Positions 20,943 through 30,846 of a stretch of 64,000 nt of DNA are shown in pieces; the first letter of the stretch is position 1, and each line of letters starts with the position of its first letter. The translations under genes and the position numbers were made by a program. The stretch is from the NCBI RefSeq assembly GCF_950295315.1, contig NC_080176.1, positions 29,412,924 through 29,476,923 of the forward strand, read 5' to 3'. The stretch is from Erinaceus europaeus (taxonomy: Eukaryota; Chordata; Mammalia; Eulipotyphla; Erinaceidae). Below the pieces are notes generated by a model. That model ran no database searches, was not told the DNA's origin, and was given only the letters and a program-made list of their open reading frames with translations.

Positions 20943-21970
20943 GTTTACTATGGCACACCTCTCTCTATCTCTTTCTCTGTCTCTCTTGACAGAGAGGCAG
21001 AGAGCAAGTGAAGCTCTGAAGCTTCTGTTAGGGCAAAGCAGCACATAGTCCAAATGAGCTATCCTATCAGCTCCACTGTCCTGTCCTCCCAGGGCTCAGG
21101 GACCTTGAAGGGACTTTTGTTTGGGTGGGATCTGGAAGCTGAGACACAGAAAGTGTCCTGTCCAAAGCCACACAGCTGTCCCTTAGGGAGGTTTGCTGGG
21201 GGGGGGGAGCTAGAAGCCAGCAGGCAGTGTCAGTTTCCTGGACTGGAGGAGGACAGGGCAGAGGGCAGAGGCAGGGAGAGAGGAGGAAACTTGGGCTTTG
21301 CTCTCTCTTCCGGAGCCTCAGTGCTGCTGGCAGGTGGATGAGGTGGAGGTAGGGGGTCCTCACCCAGCTCTCTCCCTGGCCCCACTGCAGCCCAGCCCAC
21401 TCAAGACCTCACACCCCTCAGCCGTGCCTGGAAAGAGCTCTGTGTCCTTCCAAGTGATAGCTTGGTTTAATCTTAACAAAGTTGTGGTGGCAATTAGATC
21501 TGTTCAGATAATTAAGTCCAATTTCCTCATGTGCAACTAGTAATTAATTGCTAAAGCCTCCTGAGTGTGTGTGGGGGGGGGGGCTTGTTTTGGGGAGGAT
21601 GGAGTCTTTCTGTTGAAGACTGAAAGGAGACCACTCCTGGGGACATGCCTTTTCTGTGACTCACTGTGGCCCTGGGCCCCGGGCAAGGTGGCAGGTAACT
21701 CTAGTAGACTCTTCTTCTCTCCTGAGAAAAGGTGGTAGTCTCTGCTTTGTCCAGCTCCTCAGAAGCTGGGGTTCCTGGGTTGAGATATAGCCCTTTTCTC
21801 TTTTTCTAACCCTTCTCGCTCTTTCTGCTTCGTGCCCGAGCTGCCCCAGGGACAGAAACTATAGCCGCCATTGTCACAAGGGGCCTATGGGAGTCGGAGG
21901 CAACTTCTGAACTCACTCCTTCTGGGGCATAGTCACTGCCACCTAGCTAGACAGCCTGTTTGTGGTTTGC
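20943..21970. other. Unique, GC-richer island with no recognised repeat
   Basis: About 1 kb without SINE or L1. G-runs at 21190-21198 and 21572-21582. Overlapping frames at 21054-21363 exist on both strands, with no defensible exon structure. It could hold regulatory or intronic sequence. Confidence 0.45.
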
Positions 21971-21973
21971 ACC

Positions 21974-22166
21974 TCTGGGCTCAGTAAAGCACACATGTCA
22001 CAGTGCACAAGGATCTGGGTTCAAGCCTGCCTGTCTTCACCTGCTGGGCAGGAAGTTTCACAAGTAGTGAAGCAGTGCTGCAGGTCTCTCTCTCTGTGTC
22101 TCTCTCTCTCTCTCTCCTCTTTCCTTCTCAATTTCTTCCTCTATCCAAAAATAATAAAATACAAAT
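21974..22166 (+). mobile_element. SINE-A, 5'-end shortened
   Basis: CAGTAAAGCACACATGTCAC, GGGTTCAAGCCTG B box, AGTAGTGAAGCAGTGCTGCAGG, CT-rich body, CCAAAAATAATAAAATAC tail. Confidence 0.87.
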
Positions 22167-22296
22167 AGTGAATTTACTTTCTATCAACATCAATCAAGCA
22201 GTCCTTGCTTCTGTGGTTTTACGAGTTAATTCTGTGGGCTTCCTGTTTTTCTGTGTTCTGAGCAGCACAGTCTCCATCTGGAAGCATATTAGACTC

Positions 22297-22470
22297 TGCT
22301 GTCTTGTGGCACAGTGGATAAAGCTCTGGACCCTCAAGCATGAGGTCCTGAGTTCAATCCCTGGTATCACATGTGCCGGAGGGAGGCTTCTCTCCTCACC
22401 TTATGAAGGGTAATAATGTAAATGAGTAAAGAAGAATAAATCAAGGAAATCAGATGTCTCTCCAGAATAA
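22297..22470 (+). mobile_element. SINE-F
   Basis: CTGTCTTGTGGCACAGTGGATA is an A-box-like start, GAGTTCAATCCCTGG a B box, then CACATGTGCCGGAGGGAGG and an ATAAAT tail. The same family appears at 44159-44285 and possibly 54905-55055. Confidence 0.72.
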
Positions 22471-22481
22471 TAAATAAATAG

Positions 22482-22620
22482 TGATTGTCACTGGTTAAGC
22501 GCACACATTACAGTGCACAAGGACCCGAGTTCAAGCCCCTGTCTCTTTCCCTTTATATCTTTCCCTCTACTCTCAATTTCTGTCTCTATCCCATAATAAA
22601 AACAAATAAATAAAAATATT
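22482..22620 (+). mobile_element. SINE-A with internal deletion
   Basis: TTAAGCGCACACATTACAG, GAGTTCAAGCCCC B box, then directly TCTCTTTCCC and CTCAATTTCTGTCTCTATCCC; the CTGCAG/GTGAAGC block is missing. Confidence 0.85.
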
Positions 22621-22821
22621 AAGAAAGGAGAAACACATTGGTTATGGAAGGCAATACAGGAGAATCTTTTTTGTCGTTTGTGTGTTTTGTTATTTCTGAG
22701 CTAGGCACTGAGCATCAGTGACTCAACCCCAGGACTCAACAGTTCTCAGCAATCATTTTTCTCTCTCTTCCTGCCACTTTTTCCCCTTCTTTCCATTTAA
22801 AAAATTTATTATTATTATTTC

Positions 22822-23036
22822 TTTTTAAAAAATTGTATTATCTTTATTTATTGGATAGAGACAGCCAGAAATTGAGAAAGAAAGGGGAGAGAGAGAGGGG
22901 TGAGAGAGCTGGAGAGACACAACCTTGCTTCACCACTTGTGAAGCTTTCTTCCTGCAGGTGGGGACCAGGGGCTTGAACCTGGGTCTCTGAAGACTGTAA
23001 GGTGTGCACTTAACCAGGTGTACCACCACCCAGCCC
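22822..23036 (-). mobile_element. SINE-A
   Basis: TTTATTTATTGGATAGAGAC to CAGGTGTACCACCACCCAGCCCC. Confidence 0.92.
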
Positions 23037-23180
23037 CTCTTCTTTCCATTTCTAAGATAGATAGGGAGAGACACTATAGCGCCGAAGCTTCCTTCAGTAT
23101 AGTGGGGGTCAGGCTTGAACCTGGGTCCTGCAGAGGACAAAGAAATGCCCTATCCAAAGTGGGTTATTTTTCTGTCCAAC
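23037..23180 (-). mobile_element. SINE-E, 5' part
   Basis: AGGGAGAGACACTATAGCGCC, CGAAGCTTCCTTCAGTATAG, GGCTTGAACCTGGGTCCTGC, GCCCTATCCAAAGTGGG. It matches the 5' blocks of 17600-17690. Confidence 0.68.
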
Positions 23181-23200
23181 CCTATGCTTTCTTTCTTTCA

Positions 23201-23385
23201 AAATATTTATTTATTTAGTAAATACAGAGAGAAATCGAGAGGGAAAGGAAAGGCACAGAAGGAGAGAGAGAGAGAGAGACCTGCAGCCCTGCTTCACCAC
23301 TCATGAAGCTTTTCTCTCTGCAGGTGGGGACCAGGGGGCTTGAACTCAGGTCTCCGTGCTTTCTTGAATGTAACACTTTATAAAC
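23201..23385 (-). mobile_element. SINE-A
   Basis: ATTTATTTAGTAAATACAGAG, CTGCAGCCCTGCTTCACCAC, AGGTGGGGACCAGGGGGCTTG, with a degraded head at 23355-23385. Confidence 0.85.
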
Positions 23386-23539
23386 AGCGATCCCAGACAT
23401 CACTCTAGAGCAAGTGGGTTCGACTGGGAAATGTGCTAGAGCTTGAGTGCTGGGGAGGTGGCTCTCTCCTTTCTTCTTTCTTCCCTCCTGCCCTCTCTCT
23501 TTCTACTTCCCATTTCTTTCTTTCTTTTTTTAATTCTTT

Positions 23540-23762
23540 AAAAATTTTTTTTCCTTTATTGGGGGATTAATGTTTTACATTCAGCAGTAAATACAATACT
23601 TTGTACATGCATAACATTTCTCAGTTTTCCACATAACAATACAACCCCTGCTAGGGCCTCTGTCATCATCCTGTTCCAGGACCTGTACTCCCCCCGCCCC
23701 AATCAGAGTCTTTTACTTTGGTGCAATACACCAAATCCAGTTTAGGTTCTGCTTAGTGTTTT
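23540..23762 (-). mobile_element. L1 3'-end fragment (antisense)
   Basis: TTTCCTTTATTGGGGGATTAATG (complement of CCAATAAAG) and TTGTACATGCATAAC match the reverse complement of the L1 C 3' UTR (63560-63740). It ends in a (CTC)n tract. Confidence 0.9.
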
Positions 23763-23763
23763 T

Positions 23764-23815
23764 CCTCCTTCTCCTCCTCCTCCTCCTTCTCCTCCTCCTC
23801 CTCCTTCTTCCTCCC
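23764..23815 (+). repeat. (CTC)n / (CTT)n microsatellite
   Basis: Trinucleotide tract that yields a poly-Arg run on the minus strand; not coding. Confidence 0.95.
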
Positions 23816-23959
23816 CTTTTCTTTTCTTCCTGTGCTTCCAGGACCTGTGTCTGTGTGGTTTTACTGTCCCCAGCCTGACTTTTCCTTTTTTTTTCCCCCT
23901 TCATTGGGGGGGGAGGGCGGGGGGACTAGTGGCTTACAGTTTACAGTAGTTGGTACATG

Positions 23960-24880
23960 TGTGGAAGGTCTAGCTCCTGTAATTGCTTCTCTGTTGCAGA
24001 GAAGATAGAAACAGAAGATAGAAACACGCTGTCTCTCTCTTTCCCTAGTGTGGCAGGGCTCTGGGGAGGTGGGGTTCCAGTATACATTGGTGAGGTCATC
24101 TGCCCAGGGAAGTCAGGTTGGCATCATGGTAGCAACTTGGTGGCTAAAAAGCATAAAGTTATAAAGCATGGGGGTTGGGTGGTAGTGCAGCGGGGTAAGA
24201 ACACATGGCACGATGCGCAAGGACCGGTGCAAGGATCCCAGTTTGATGTCCCAGCTCCCCACCTGCAGGAGAGTTACTTCACAAGCTATGAAACAGGTCT
24301 GCAGGTGTCTATCTTTCTCTCCCCCTCTCTGTTTTCCCCTCCTCTCTCAATTTCTCTCTGTCCTATTCAACAATAACAGCAATAACAACAACAATAATAA
24401 CAACAAGGGCAACAAAATAGAAAAAGAGTTGGGAATAGGACTAGAAAGCTGGACCAGGGAAGAGAGCAGCTCTTGAATATGGGAAAAGCATATGAATATC
24501 TTTAACTGTAAACCCCATCAATCTGATCTGGGGCCCATATTCAGCACAAGAACCTGTGTAACCTCTGCATCTCTGTAGGTCTGAGCTCGCAGTCTGTGGT
24601 CATGGCTAGGAACATTCTAGGCTGCACTCATTGCAGGACCCATCTTCCTGGAGTGGCAGAGTATGTTGCCCAGCCTTTCTTCAGAGAATTAGGCAGTCCC
24701 TACCAATGTTGGCCCACAACGAGGGCAAGGTCTTATAGGGGCCCACAAAAGAGTCCACTATGTTGCTCCTGATGGAGATGACCAATAACCTAGAGAGAGG
24801 GATCTGTTAGAGGTCTAGGCCCATCATGCCTGTATGGGACTCCCAGGACTCCCTGACTAGGGCCCCAGGTGATGCTGTAT
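23960..24880 (-). mobile_element. Family X, long copy interrupted by SINE-B
   Basis: Colinear with 11600-12690: GTAATTGCTTCTCTG, CTAGTGTGGCAGGGCTCTGGG, AACTTGGTGGCTAAAAAGCA, then after the SINE-B (24168-24425) ATAGGACTAGAAAGCTGGAC, GAACCTGTGTAACCTCTGCATC, GAGAGGGATCTGTTAGAGGTC and beyond to the CTGACTAGGGCCCCAGGTGATG block. It also shows sequence (23960-24030) that the 11.4-kb copy carries in altered form. Confidence 0.8.
24168..24425 (+). mobile_element. SINE-B, lacking terminal block
   Basis: GGGGTTGGGTGGTAGTGCAGC, B box altered to GTTTGATGTCCC, GAGTTACTTCACAAGC, (CAA)n region. It is inserted in family X. Confidence 0.9.
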
Positions 24881-25203
24881 GTATATGGGGGTCTTTTTGG
24901 AAGGTGCAGCCCAGCCTTCCTTCCTGGAGGGGCTGTCTGCCTCTACCACCACCCCCTCCCCCGAGACCTTCTCCATCAAACCTAGGTTCCTTCTGGCTCT
25001 TCTGCCTGCTGTCACTCTGCCAATCTCTCTCTGATGACATGCATCTGAGGACCCCGTGTTTGAGCAGGGGGTTAATGGCTTCTGATCTGTACAATGCAAA
25101 GGCCCAGTGTCCTATCGGGAGGTGGGCAGAGGATTCCAGGAGGGGCCTTGTGAGCACTGGGTCATCTCAGCCTCTGCTATTTTTTAAAAATTATTTTTAT
25201 TTA
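24881..25203. other. Unassigned, possible further family X 5' sequence
   Basis: It follows the family X copy without an obvious end and no other repeat is recognised. The family X 5' limit is therefore unknown. Confidence 0.4.
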
Positions 25204-25475
25204 TGGGAGTCAGGTAGTAGCACAGTGAGTTAAGTGCAGGTGGTGCAAAGCGCAAGGACTGGTGTAAGGATCCCAGTTTGAGACCCGGCTCCCCACCTGC
25301 AGGGGAGTTGCTTCACAGGCGGTGAAGCAGGTCTGCAGGTGTCTATCTTTCTCTCCCCCTCTCTGTCTTCCCCTCCTCTCCATTTCTCTCTGTCCTGTCC
25401 AACAATGACGACATCAATAATAGCAACAATAATAACTACAACAATAAAACAACAAGGGCAACAAAAGGGAAAAAT
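25204..25475 (+). mobile_element. SINE-B, lacking terminal block, with target duplication
   Basis: TATGGGAGTCAGGTAGTAGC head to CAACAAGGGCAACAAAAGGG. The flanks AAAAATTATTTTTATTT (about 25187) and AAAAAATTATTTTCTTT (about 25480) are a probable AT-rich target duplication. Confidence 0.88.
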
Positions 25476-25511
25476 ATTTAAAAAATTATTTTCTTTAAAA
25501 AATTAATTAAC

Positions 25512-25690
25512 TAATTTATTTATTATTAGAGACTGAGAGAAACTGAAATGGGAGGAGGAGATAGAGGGAAAGAGACAGAGAAACATCTGCAGTATTACTT
25601 CCTCCTTACAGGTGGGGACCAGGGACTTTAAGTTGGGTCCTTGCTCAGTGTACTGTGAGCACTCTGCTGGGTGCACCAGTGCCCAGCCCC
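25512..25690 (-). mobile_element. SINE-A
   Basis: TTTATTTATTATTAGAGACTG to GTGCACCAGTGCCCAGCCCC; the B-box complement is mutated (CTTTAAGTTGGG). Confidence 0.87.
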
Positions 25691-26040
25691 CAGCCTCCAT
25701 GCCTGGTCTGCTCTGGGGCTTCAGAGACCAGCACCCTAGCGTGCTCCCCACAGCAGCCTCCCAGCTTGCCATGGGGGGTGTGAGCCCTGGACACTGAGGG
25801 GCTGCTTCTCTGTCTTGGGGTGAAGTATGGGTCCCTGGACATGGAGCGGAGTCCGGTGGCCAGTCTCCAGGAGGAGCAGAACCAGTGGGAGGGAAGCAGG
25901 GAAGGAGGAAGGGAGGGAAGGACTTAGCTCCAGTTGGTTCAACAGCCAACAGCTGCATCCACTTAATTGGGTTTTATTCTATTTGATCTAGGATAAAGAG
26001 GATTTTGAGAGTCCATTTCCTTCTCCTTAAGTTAACTGAA
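25691..26040. other. Unique sequence
   Basis: No repeat recognised; GC-moderate. Short overlapping frames on both strands without exon evidence. Confidence 0.45.
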
Positions 26041-26041
26041 T

Positions 26042-26042
26042 A

Positions 26043-26081
<39 letters not shown>

Positions 26082-26084
26082 AAT
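26042..26084 (+). repeat. (AAAT)n microsatellite
   Basis: About ten perfect ATAA units. Confidence 0.97.
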
Positions 26085-26085
26085 T

Positions 26086-26655
26086 AAAAAGAGAGAGGTT
26101 GAAAGGGAGAAGCAACAGAAGTGAGGAACTCATCTAAGCGCCTGGCCCCAGAGCGCTGCTATTCCCGACGTGGCCACACGGGGGCAGTAGCGCACCGTGA
26201 AGCTGCCCCAGTATATCCATTGATGAGAAATATCACTCAAGACAAAGTTGGAAATAAATTAAGCCAGGAGGCCCCATAAAGAGGCTTCTATTTGGGTTTC
26301 TGCCTGAGCCTGGGGGTATTTTTTACTTGCAGACACCCCCTCCCCCCATGCACCCGCAGTCTGCAGATGATGGAGGTCTTGGGGCTCCCCCCCCCACACA
26401 CACACACACAATCAAAGGTACTCCCGGGATTCCAGGTAGGGCTGGAAACGCTTTCCTGTCAGCTAATGGCTTCTGAAGGCCAGGAATGTTCCAGGCAGGG
26501 CTATCACAGGGGTCACTGCCTGTGTGAAATAAACATCACAGGGCTCTGCTCCCCCAGAAGAGGAGCGGGGTTCAGAAGAGTTCAGAGGAGTCAAGTGTGT
26601 TGCCTAAGGTCACACAGCTCAAGGGCACAAAGAGGTTGTATGCCTATGTTAGATA
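26086..26655. other. Unique island containing the CTCF-like motif
   Basis: No SINE or L1. Apart from the motif at 26171-26189 and a C/CA-rich run at 26388-26411 nothing specific is recognised. Confidence 0.5.
26171..26189 (+). promoter_or_regulatory. CTCF-like binding motif
   Basis: TGGCCACACGGGGGCAGTA fits the 19-bp vertebrate CTCF core (TGGCCACNNGGGGGCNNTA) in all the strongly weighted positions I know. It lies in repeat-free sequence with intact CpGs (CCCGACG upstream, ACGG inside, AGCGC downstream), unusual for this window. CTCF motifs act directionally in loop formation; this one reads on the plus strand. Occupancy is inference. Confidence 0.6.
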
Positions 26656-26659
26656 TCAC

Positions 26660-26960
26660 TGGTATCTATTCAGAGAGAGAGAGAAAGAGAGGGGGCAGGG
26701 AGAGAGTATTGTAAGAGGAAAAGATAAATGGAGAGAAAGGAGACACTACAGTACCATTTCCCCATCCATGAGGCTCCCTGGGTGCTGTCCATGGTGCTGA
26801 GAGAGGAGAGATGACCCCCCACACACACACAGTCCTGCCCCACCATCCATGAGACTTTCTGGGTGCCGTCCATGGTGCTGCCATGTGGTGCTGGGCTCAA
26901 ATTCTACACCTCATACATGGCCAGGCCCCGTGTGCTGTACCTACAAAGCTATCTCTCCCT
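26660..26960 (-). mobile_element. SINE-D, tandem-like internal structure
   Basis: The block CCATCCATGAGGCTCCCTGG / GTGCTGTCCATGGTGCTGAG is followed about 70 bp later by CCATCCATGAGACTTTCTGG / GTGCCGTCCATGGTGCTGCC, an internal duplication. At the right end CCACATGGCAGC-type sequence and the complement GAATTTGAGCCC look tRNA-like. Similar to 16195-16425. Confidence 0.62.
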
Positions 26961-27448
26961 GTCTCTCTGTTTCTATTTGCCCAGGAATTTAGAAGATCTC
27001 TGAACTGAGCAGACATTCTGGCGAGAAGAAAGACTGCCAGATATTTAAGAGAGAGAGAAAAACATGCCAGGTGGGCACAACTATTCTTTCCCAGCTTGTG
27101 TTCTTTATTCAGGGGGTCATCAAATGTGACCTAGTGTGTTCTAGAAACAGCATCACTGGTAGAGAGAGCTTCCTGAGAATCAGCTCTCAGGACAATGGAC
27201 ACTGCTGATCTCTGTGGAGGTTGAGGGGGAGTCATGGGCAGGGTCCCCAGGATTGGCAAGATGATCCCGTGTGCTGAGTATTGCGTGATGGAACCCTTTA
27301 AGGAATACTGAACCCCTTCATGGGTTCTTTATTGGGCTCAGCATCCAGGGGCTCCCGGCCTGTTTCATCAGAAACCTGACCATTCACGTGGTGTGCTCAT
27401 GTGCCTCATTGAAAACCAGCAGGCAGGTTAGTCAATCTCTTCTTTTTT
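26961..27448. other. Unique sequence
   Basis: No repeat or exon recognised. Confidence 0.45.
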
Positions 27449-27463
27449 AAAAATAAATATTTT

Positions 27464-27797
27464 GGGGGCCAGGTGGTAGTGCAGCAGGTTAAACACATAT
27501 GGTGCGAAGTGTACAGACAGGCATAGGGGTCCTGGTTCGAGCCCCCGGCTCCCCACCTGCAGGGGAGTCGCTTCACAGGCGGTGAAGCAGGTCTGCAGGT
27601 GTCTGTCTTTCTCTCCCCCTCTCTGTCTTCCCCTCCTCTCTCCATTTCTCTCTGTCCTATCCAACAACAATGACAGCAATAATAACAATAATAATAAACA
27701 ACGGCAACAAAAGGGGAAAATAGCCTCCAGGAGCTGTGGACTCATAGTGCAGGCACCGAGCCCCAGCAATAACCCTGCAGGCAAAAAATAAAAATAA
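27464..27797 (+). mobile_element. SINE-B, complete, with 15-bp target duplication
   Basis: GGGGGCCAGGTGGTAGTGCAGC head, perfect B box GGTTCGAGCCCC, CACCTGCAGGGGAGTCGC, (CAA)/(TAA) region, terminal block CTCCAGGAGCTGTGG ... CCCCAGCAATAACCCTGC. AAAAATAAATATTTT at 27449-27463 and 27798-27812 are exact target duplications. The best full reference copy of this family here. Confidence 0.95.
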
Positions 27798-27812
27798 AAA
27801 AATAAATATTTT

Positions 27813-27998
27813 TATATATTTAGGGTAGAGAAATTGAATGGGGAAGGGGAGTTAGAGAGAGCGAGAGAAACACTGTATCCCTGCTCCCTCCACTGCTTGT
27901 GAAATATCCCCCCTGAAGGGGGAACTTGGGGATCTAACCTGAATCCTTTGTGCATTCTTAATATGTGTGCTCAACCAGGTGTGACACTACCCAGACCC
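27813..27998 (-). mobile_element. SINE-A
   Basis: TTAGGGTAGAGAAATTGAATG to GTGTGACACTACCCAGACCC. Confidence 0.87.
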
Positions 27999-28049
27999 TC
28001 AGCCAGTGTATTTTTTTAACCCACCATCTTTTCTTATACCGTCTCCATC

Positions 28050-28608
28050 CTTTATCCTTCTTCTTTAACTTTATTTCTTTTATTTGATAAAACAAAGAGA
28101 AACTGAGAGGGAAGAGGAGGTAGAGAGGGAGAAAGAGACAGAGACACCTGCAGCTGGGTAGTGGTGCATCGGTTAAGCACATATAATACTAAGCACAAGG
28201 ACCCGTGTGAGGATCCTAGTTCATGTCCCCACTCCCCAGTTGTGGGGGAGTTCTGATTCACAAGTGGTAAAGCAGGTCTGCAGGTGTCTATCTTTCTTGT
28301 TCCCTCTCTATCTCTCCCTCCTCTTTCAATTTCTCTGTGTCCTATCCAATAAAAAAAATATGTAAAAAATGGCAGCCAGAAGCAGTAGATTCAAAATGTC
28401 AGTGCCTAGTCCCAGCAATAAAACTGGAGGCAAAAAAAAAAAAAATGAGACAGAGAGAGAGTGAGAGTGAGAGAGAGAGAGACCTGCAGTTCTATGTTAC
28501 CACTCATGAAGTTTCCCTCCTGCAGGTGGGGATTAGGGGCTTGAACCTGGGTCCTTGTACATGGTAATACATGCACCTACCTAAACAGGTGTGCCACCAC
28601 CCAGCCCC
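28050..28608 (-). mobile_element. SINE-A split by a plus-strand SINE-B
   Basis: The SINE-A 3' part is at 28050-28151 (TTATTTGATAAAACAAAGAG ... ACACCTGCAG) and its 5' part at 28447-28608 (ACCTGCAGTTCTATGTTACC ... GTGCCACCACCCAGCCCC). SINE-B at 28152-28446 lies between (head CTGGGTAGTGGTGCATCGG, terminal block GGCAGCCAGAAGCAGTAG ... CAATAAAACTGGAGGC, poly(A)). GAGACAGAGA on both sides is the likely target duplication. Confidence 0.9.
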
Positions 28609-28964
28609 AGCCAGTGCATTCTTTGGATTCTCCTCCCAGAGGCAGGGATTGACCTTCAGGCTTGCTCTTTTTGTTCTGGTCCACAGAACACTCCCCAGTT
28701 AGGCCTGTTACTCATGAAAACAGACTGCCCCCAAGACAAGCAGGTGGCACCATGACCCCCAACTCCACCCCCAGCTTCCAATTTGTAACAGATTCTGTGG
28801 CCCACTGACCCACCTGCAGAGCCCTGAGTATCTCCTGCTGTCCACAAGGATAGATACTCATTTGCTTACTCATTAAACATTCACAGACTGCTGGGAGAGG
28901 TCCCCAGTTTCCAGAATCAGAGAGACACATAAACCAGAGATTAGAATCGCTGAATGGAGCTGTA
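28609..28964. other. Unique sequence
   Basis: No repeat or exon recognised. Confidence 0.45.
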
Positions 28965-28980
28965 AAGAGGGGATCTCACA

Positions 28981-29325
28981 GGGGTTGGGTGGTAGTGCAG
29001 CAGGTTAAGTGCACAAGGTGTAAAGCACAAAGACCGGTGTAAGGATCCCAGTTCGAGCCCCAGCTCCCCACCTGCACGAGGGTCATTTCACAGACGGTGA
29101 AGCAGGTCTGTAGGTGTCTTTCTCTCCCCCTCTCTGTCTTCCCCTCCTCTCTCCACTTCTCTCTGTCCTATCCAACAATGACATCAATAACAACAACAAT
29201 AATAACTACAACAACGATAAAAAACAACAAGGGTAACAAAAGGGGGAAAAATAGCCTCCAAGAACAGTAGATTCATGGTACAGGCACCGAGCCCCAGCAA
29301 TAACCCTGGAGTTCAAAAAGAAAAG
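28981..29325 (+). mobile_element. SINE-B, complete, with 14-bp target duplication
   Basis: GGGGTTGGGTGGTAGTGCAGC head, CAGTTCGAGCCCC B box, (CAA) region, terminal block CTCCAAGAACAGTAG ... CCCCAGCAATAACCCTGGAG. AAGAGGGGATCTCA at 28965-28978 and 29333-29346 are exact. Confidence 0.95.
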
Positions 29326-29504
29326 AAATGAGAAGAGGGGATCTCAGGAGTTCCAGGGCTCTGAGAGAGAAGGGTCCCCCCCAGAGAAAGTGAGAGTGTG
29401 TGTATGTGTTGGGGGTGCACAGAAGGAGTTAACTAGCTGGGGAGGGGAGTGGTTTGGAGGCAGAGTTCCTAGAACTGTCAATATGACACAGAAATAAAGA
29501 TAGA

Positions 29505-29795
29505 GAGACCAGGTGGTGGCACACCTGGTTAAGCAAAGACCTGCACAAGGATTTGGGTTCGAGTCCCTGCTCCCCACCTGCGGGGGTGGGAGGAATGCTT
29601 CACAAGTGGTGAAACAGGTCTGCAGATATCTATCTTCCTCTCTCCCTCTTTATTTCCCCACCCCCCTCAAATTCTCTCTGTCCTGTTAAATAAAATAGAA
29701 ATTTAATAAAAAAAAAAAGAAAAGAAAAGAAATTGCCACCAGGAGCAGTGGCTTTGTAGTGCTGACAGGATGCTCCAGTGATAATCCTAGAAGGA
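29505..29795 (+). mobile_element. SINE-A/B hybrid
   Basis: GACCAGGTGGTGGCACACC head, GGGTTCGAGTCCC B box, TTCACAAGTGGTGAAACAGG, then A-rich run and the SINE-B-like end GCCACCAGGAGCAGTGG ... GATGCTCCAGTGATAATCC. Same hybrid layout as 10877-11177. Confidence 0.83.
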
Positions 29796-30035
29796 AAAAA
29801 AAATGAGAGAGATGAAGTTAGACAAGGTGAGGGTGCAGGTTGGAGGCAAAAGTGGCTAAGATGTGCAAAATCCAAGTTCTCTCAAAAGAACTTGTATTCT
29901 CCAGAGTATTCTAGCGATTGTGCTCTAGAAGTTGAAAATCTCTAGGATACTCCTTAGCAGAAGGCAACCTTCTGGTTTTGAGGCTTCTGGTTTTGGACTC
30001 TAGTTCCCCTACTCCCATCCAGGTAACATACTTAT

Positions 30036-30161
30036 TATTATTTTTTTCCAGAGCACTACTCAGCTTTGGCTTTATAGGGATGCAGGGGATTGAACCTGGG
30101 ACTTCGGGCCTCAGGCATGAGAGTCTCTTTACATAATCATTATGCTATCCTATCTACCCCC
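30036..30161 (-). mobile_element. SINE-C
   Basis: CCAGAGCACTACTCAGCTTTGG, GGATTGAACCTGGGAC (B-box complement), CATAATCATTATGCTATCC (A-box complement). Confidence 0.87.
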
Positions 30162-30227
30162 GCCCTATCCAGGTAATTTACAAGCAGGTCACTTACCAAG
30201 AGGTATCTTGCAACTCTGTAATGTATG

Positions 30228-30593
30228 TCTTTTATTTATTTATTTATTTAGCTGTTGACTGGCTACGGAAGAAGGGCAAATGCTAGAAGAAGAAGAAGTG
30301 CCTCTAGGCTAATAGCTGGGGATTGGTGCCTGCACATGAATCCATGACACAGCTCCTGGAGGTCATTTTTTCCTATTTTGTTGCCTTGTTGTTGTTATTA
30401 TTATTGTTGTCATTGATGTTGTTGTATAGGACAGAGAGAAATGGAGAGAGAAAGGGAGGTGGGGGGAGGGAAAGACAGACACCTGTAGATTCCCTTGCAG
30501 GTGAGGAGCCCGGGGCTCGAACCAGGATCCTTAGCCGGTCCTTGCACTTTGTGCCATGTGCACTTAACCCACTGCACTACTACCGTCTGACCC
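30228..30593 (-). mobile_element. SINE-B interrupted in its tail by element stub
   Basis: (TTTA)n tail at 30231-30250, then a 48-bp insertion (30251-30298), then the terminal block CTAGGCTAATAGCTGGGGATTGG, TTGTTGTT region, body and the head complement CTACTACCGTCTGACCCCC. Confidence 0.88.
30251..30298 (+). mobile_element. RTE/Jockey-like element, 48-bp 3' stub (copy 4)
   Basis: GCTGTTGACTGGCTACGGAA and the rest are colinear with 36104-36150 of copy 3, differing at the C/T of AAAYGCTAG, and end in TAGAAGAAGAAGAAG. It marks the precise 3' terminus used by the element and shows extreme 5' truncation. Confidence 0.9.
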
Positions 30594-30644
30594 CCTGATG
30601 TACATCTTTATAAACTATGAGGGCACAATTTGCAAATATACAAT

Positions 30645-30825
30645 TGAGGCGAAGCAGGACTGTAGGTGTCTTTCTTTCTCTCTCCCTTTTTATCTCCCCC
30701 TCCTCTCTCAACTTCTCTCTGTCCTATCCAGTAAAATGGACAAAAAAAAAAAGAAAAAGGACACCAGGAGCAGTGGATTCATAATGCAGGCACAGAGCCC
30801 CAGTGATAACCCTGGAGACAAAAAA
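30645..30825 (+). mobile_element. SINE-B-like 3' part
   Basis: GAAGCAGGACTGTAGGTGTC, CTCTCTGTCCTATCCAGTAAA, A-run, then ACACCAGGAGCAGTGGATTC ... CCCCAGTGATAACCCTGGAG. The head is missing. Confidence 0.85.
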
Positions 30826-30846
30826 CAAACAACAACAACAACAAAA

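Noticed and set aside
23713..23904. Frame with a long arginine run
   Set aside because: Produced by the (CTC)n microsatellite on the minus strand.
27464..27560. tRNA gene prediction from A and B boxes
   Set aside because: The boxes belong to SINE-B heads; no acceptor-stem pairing or cloverleaf was found.
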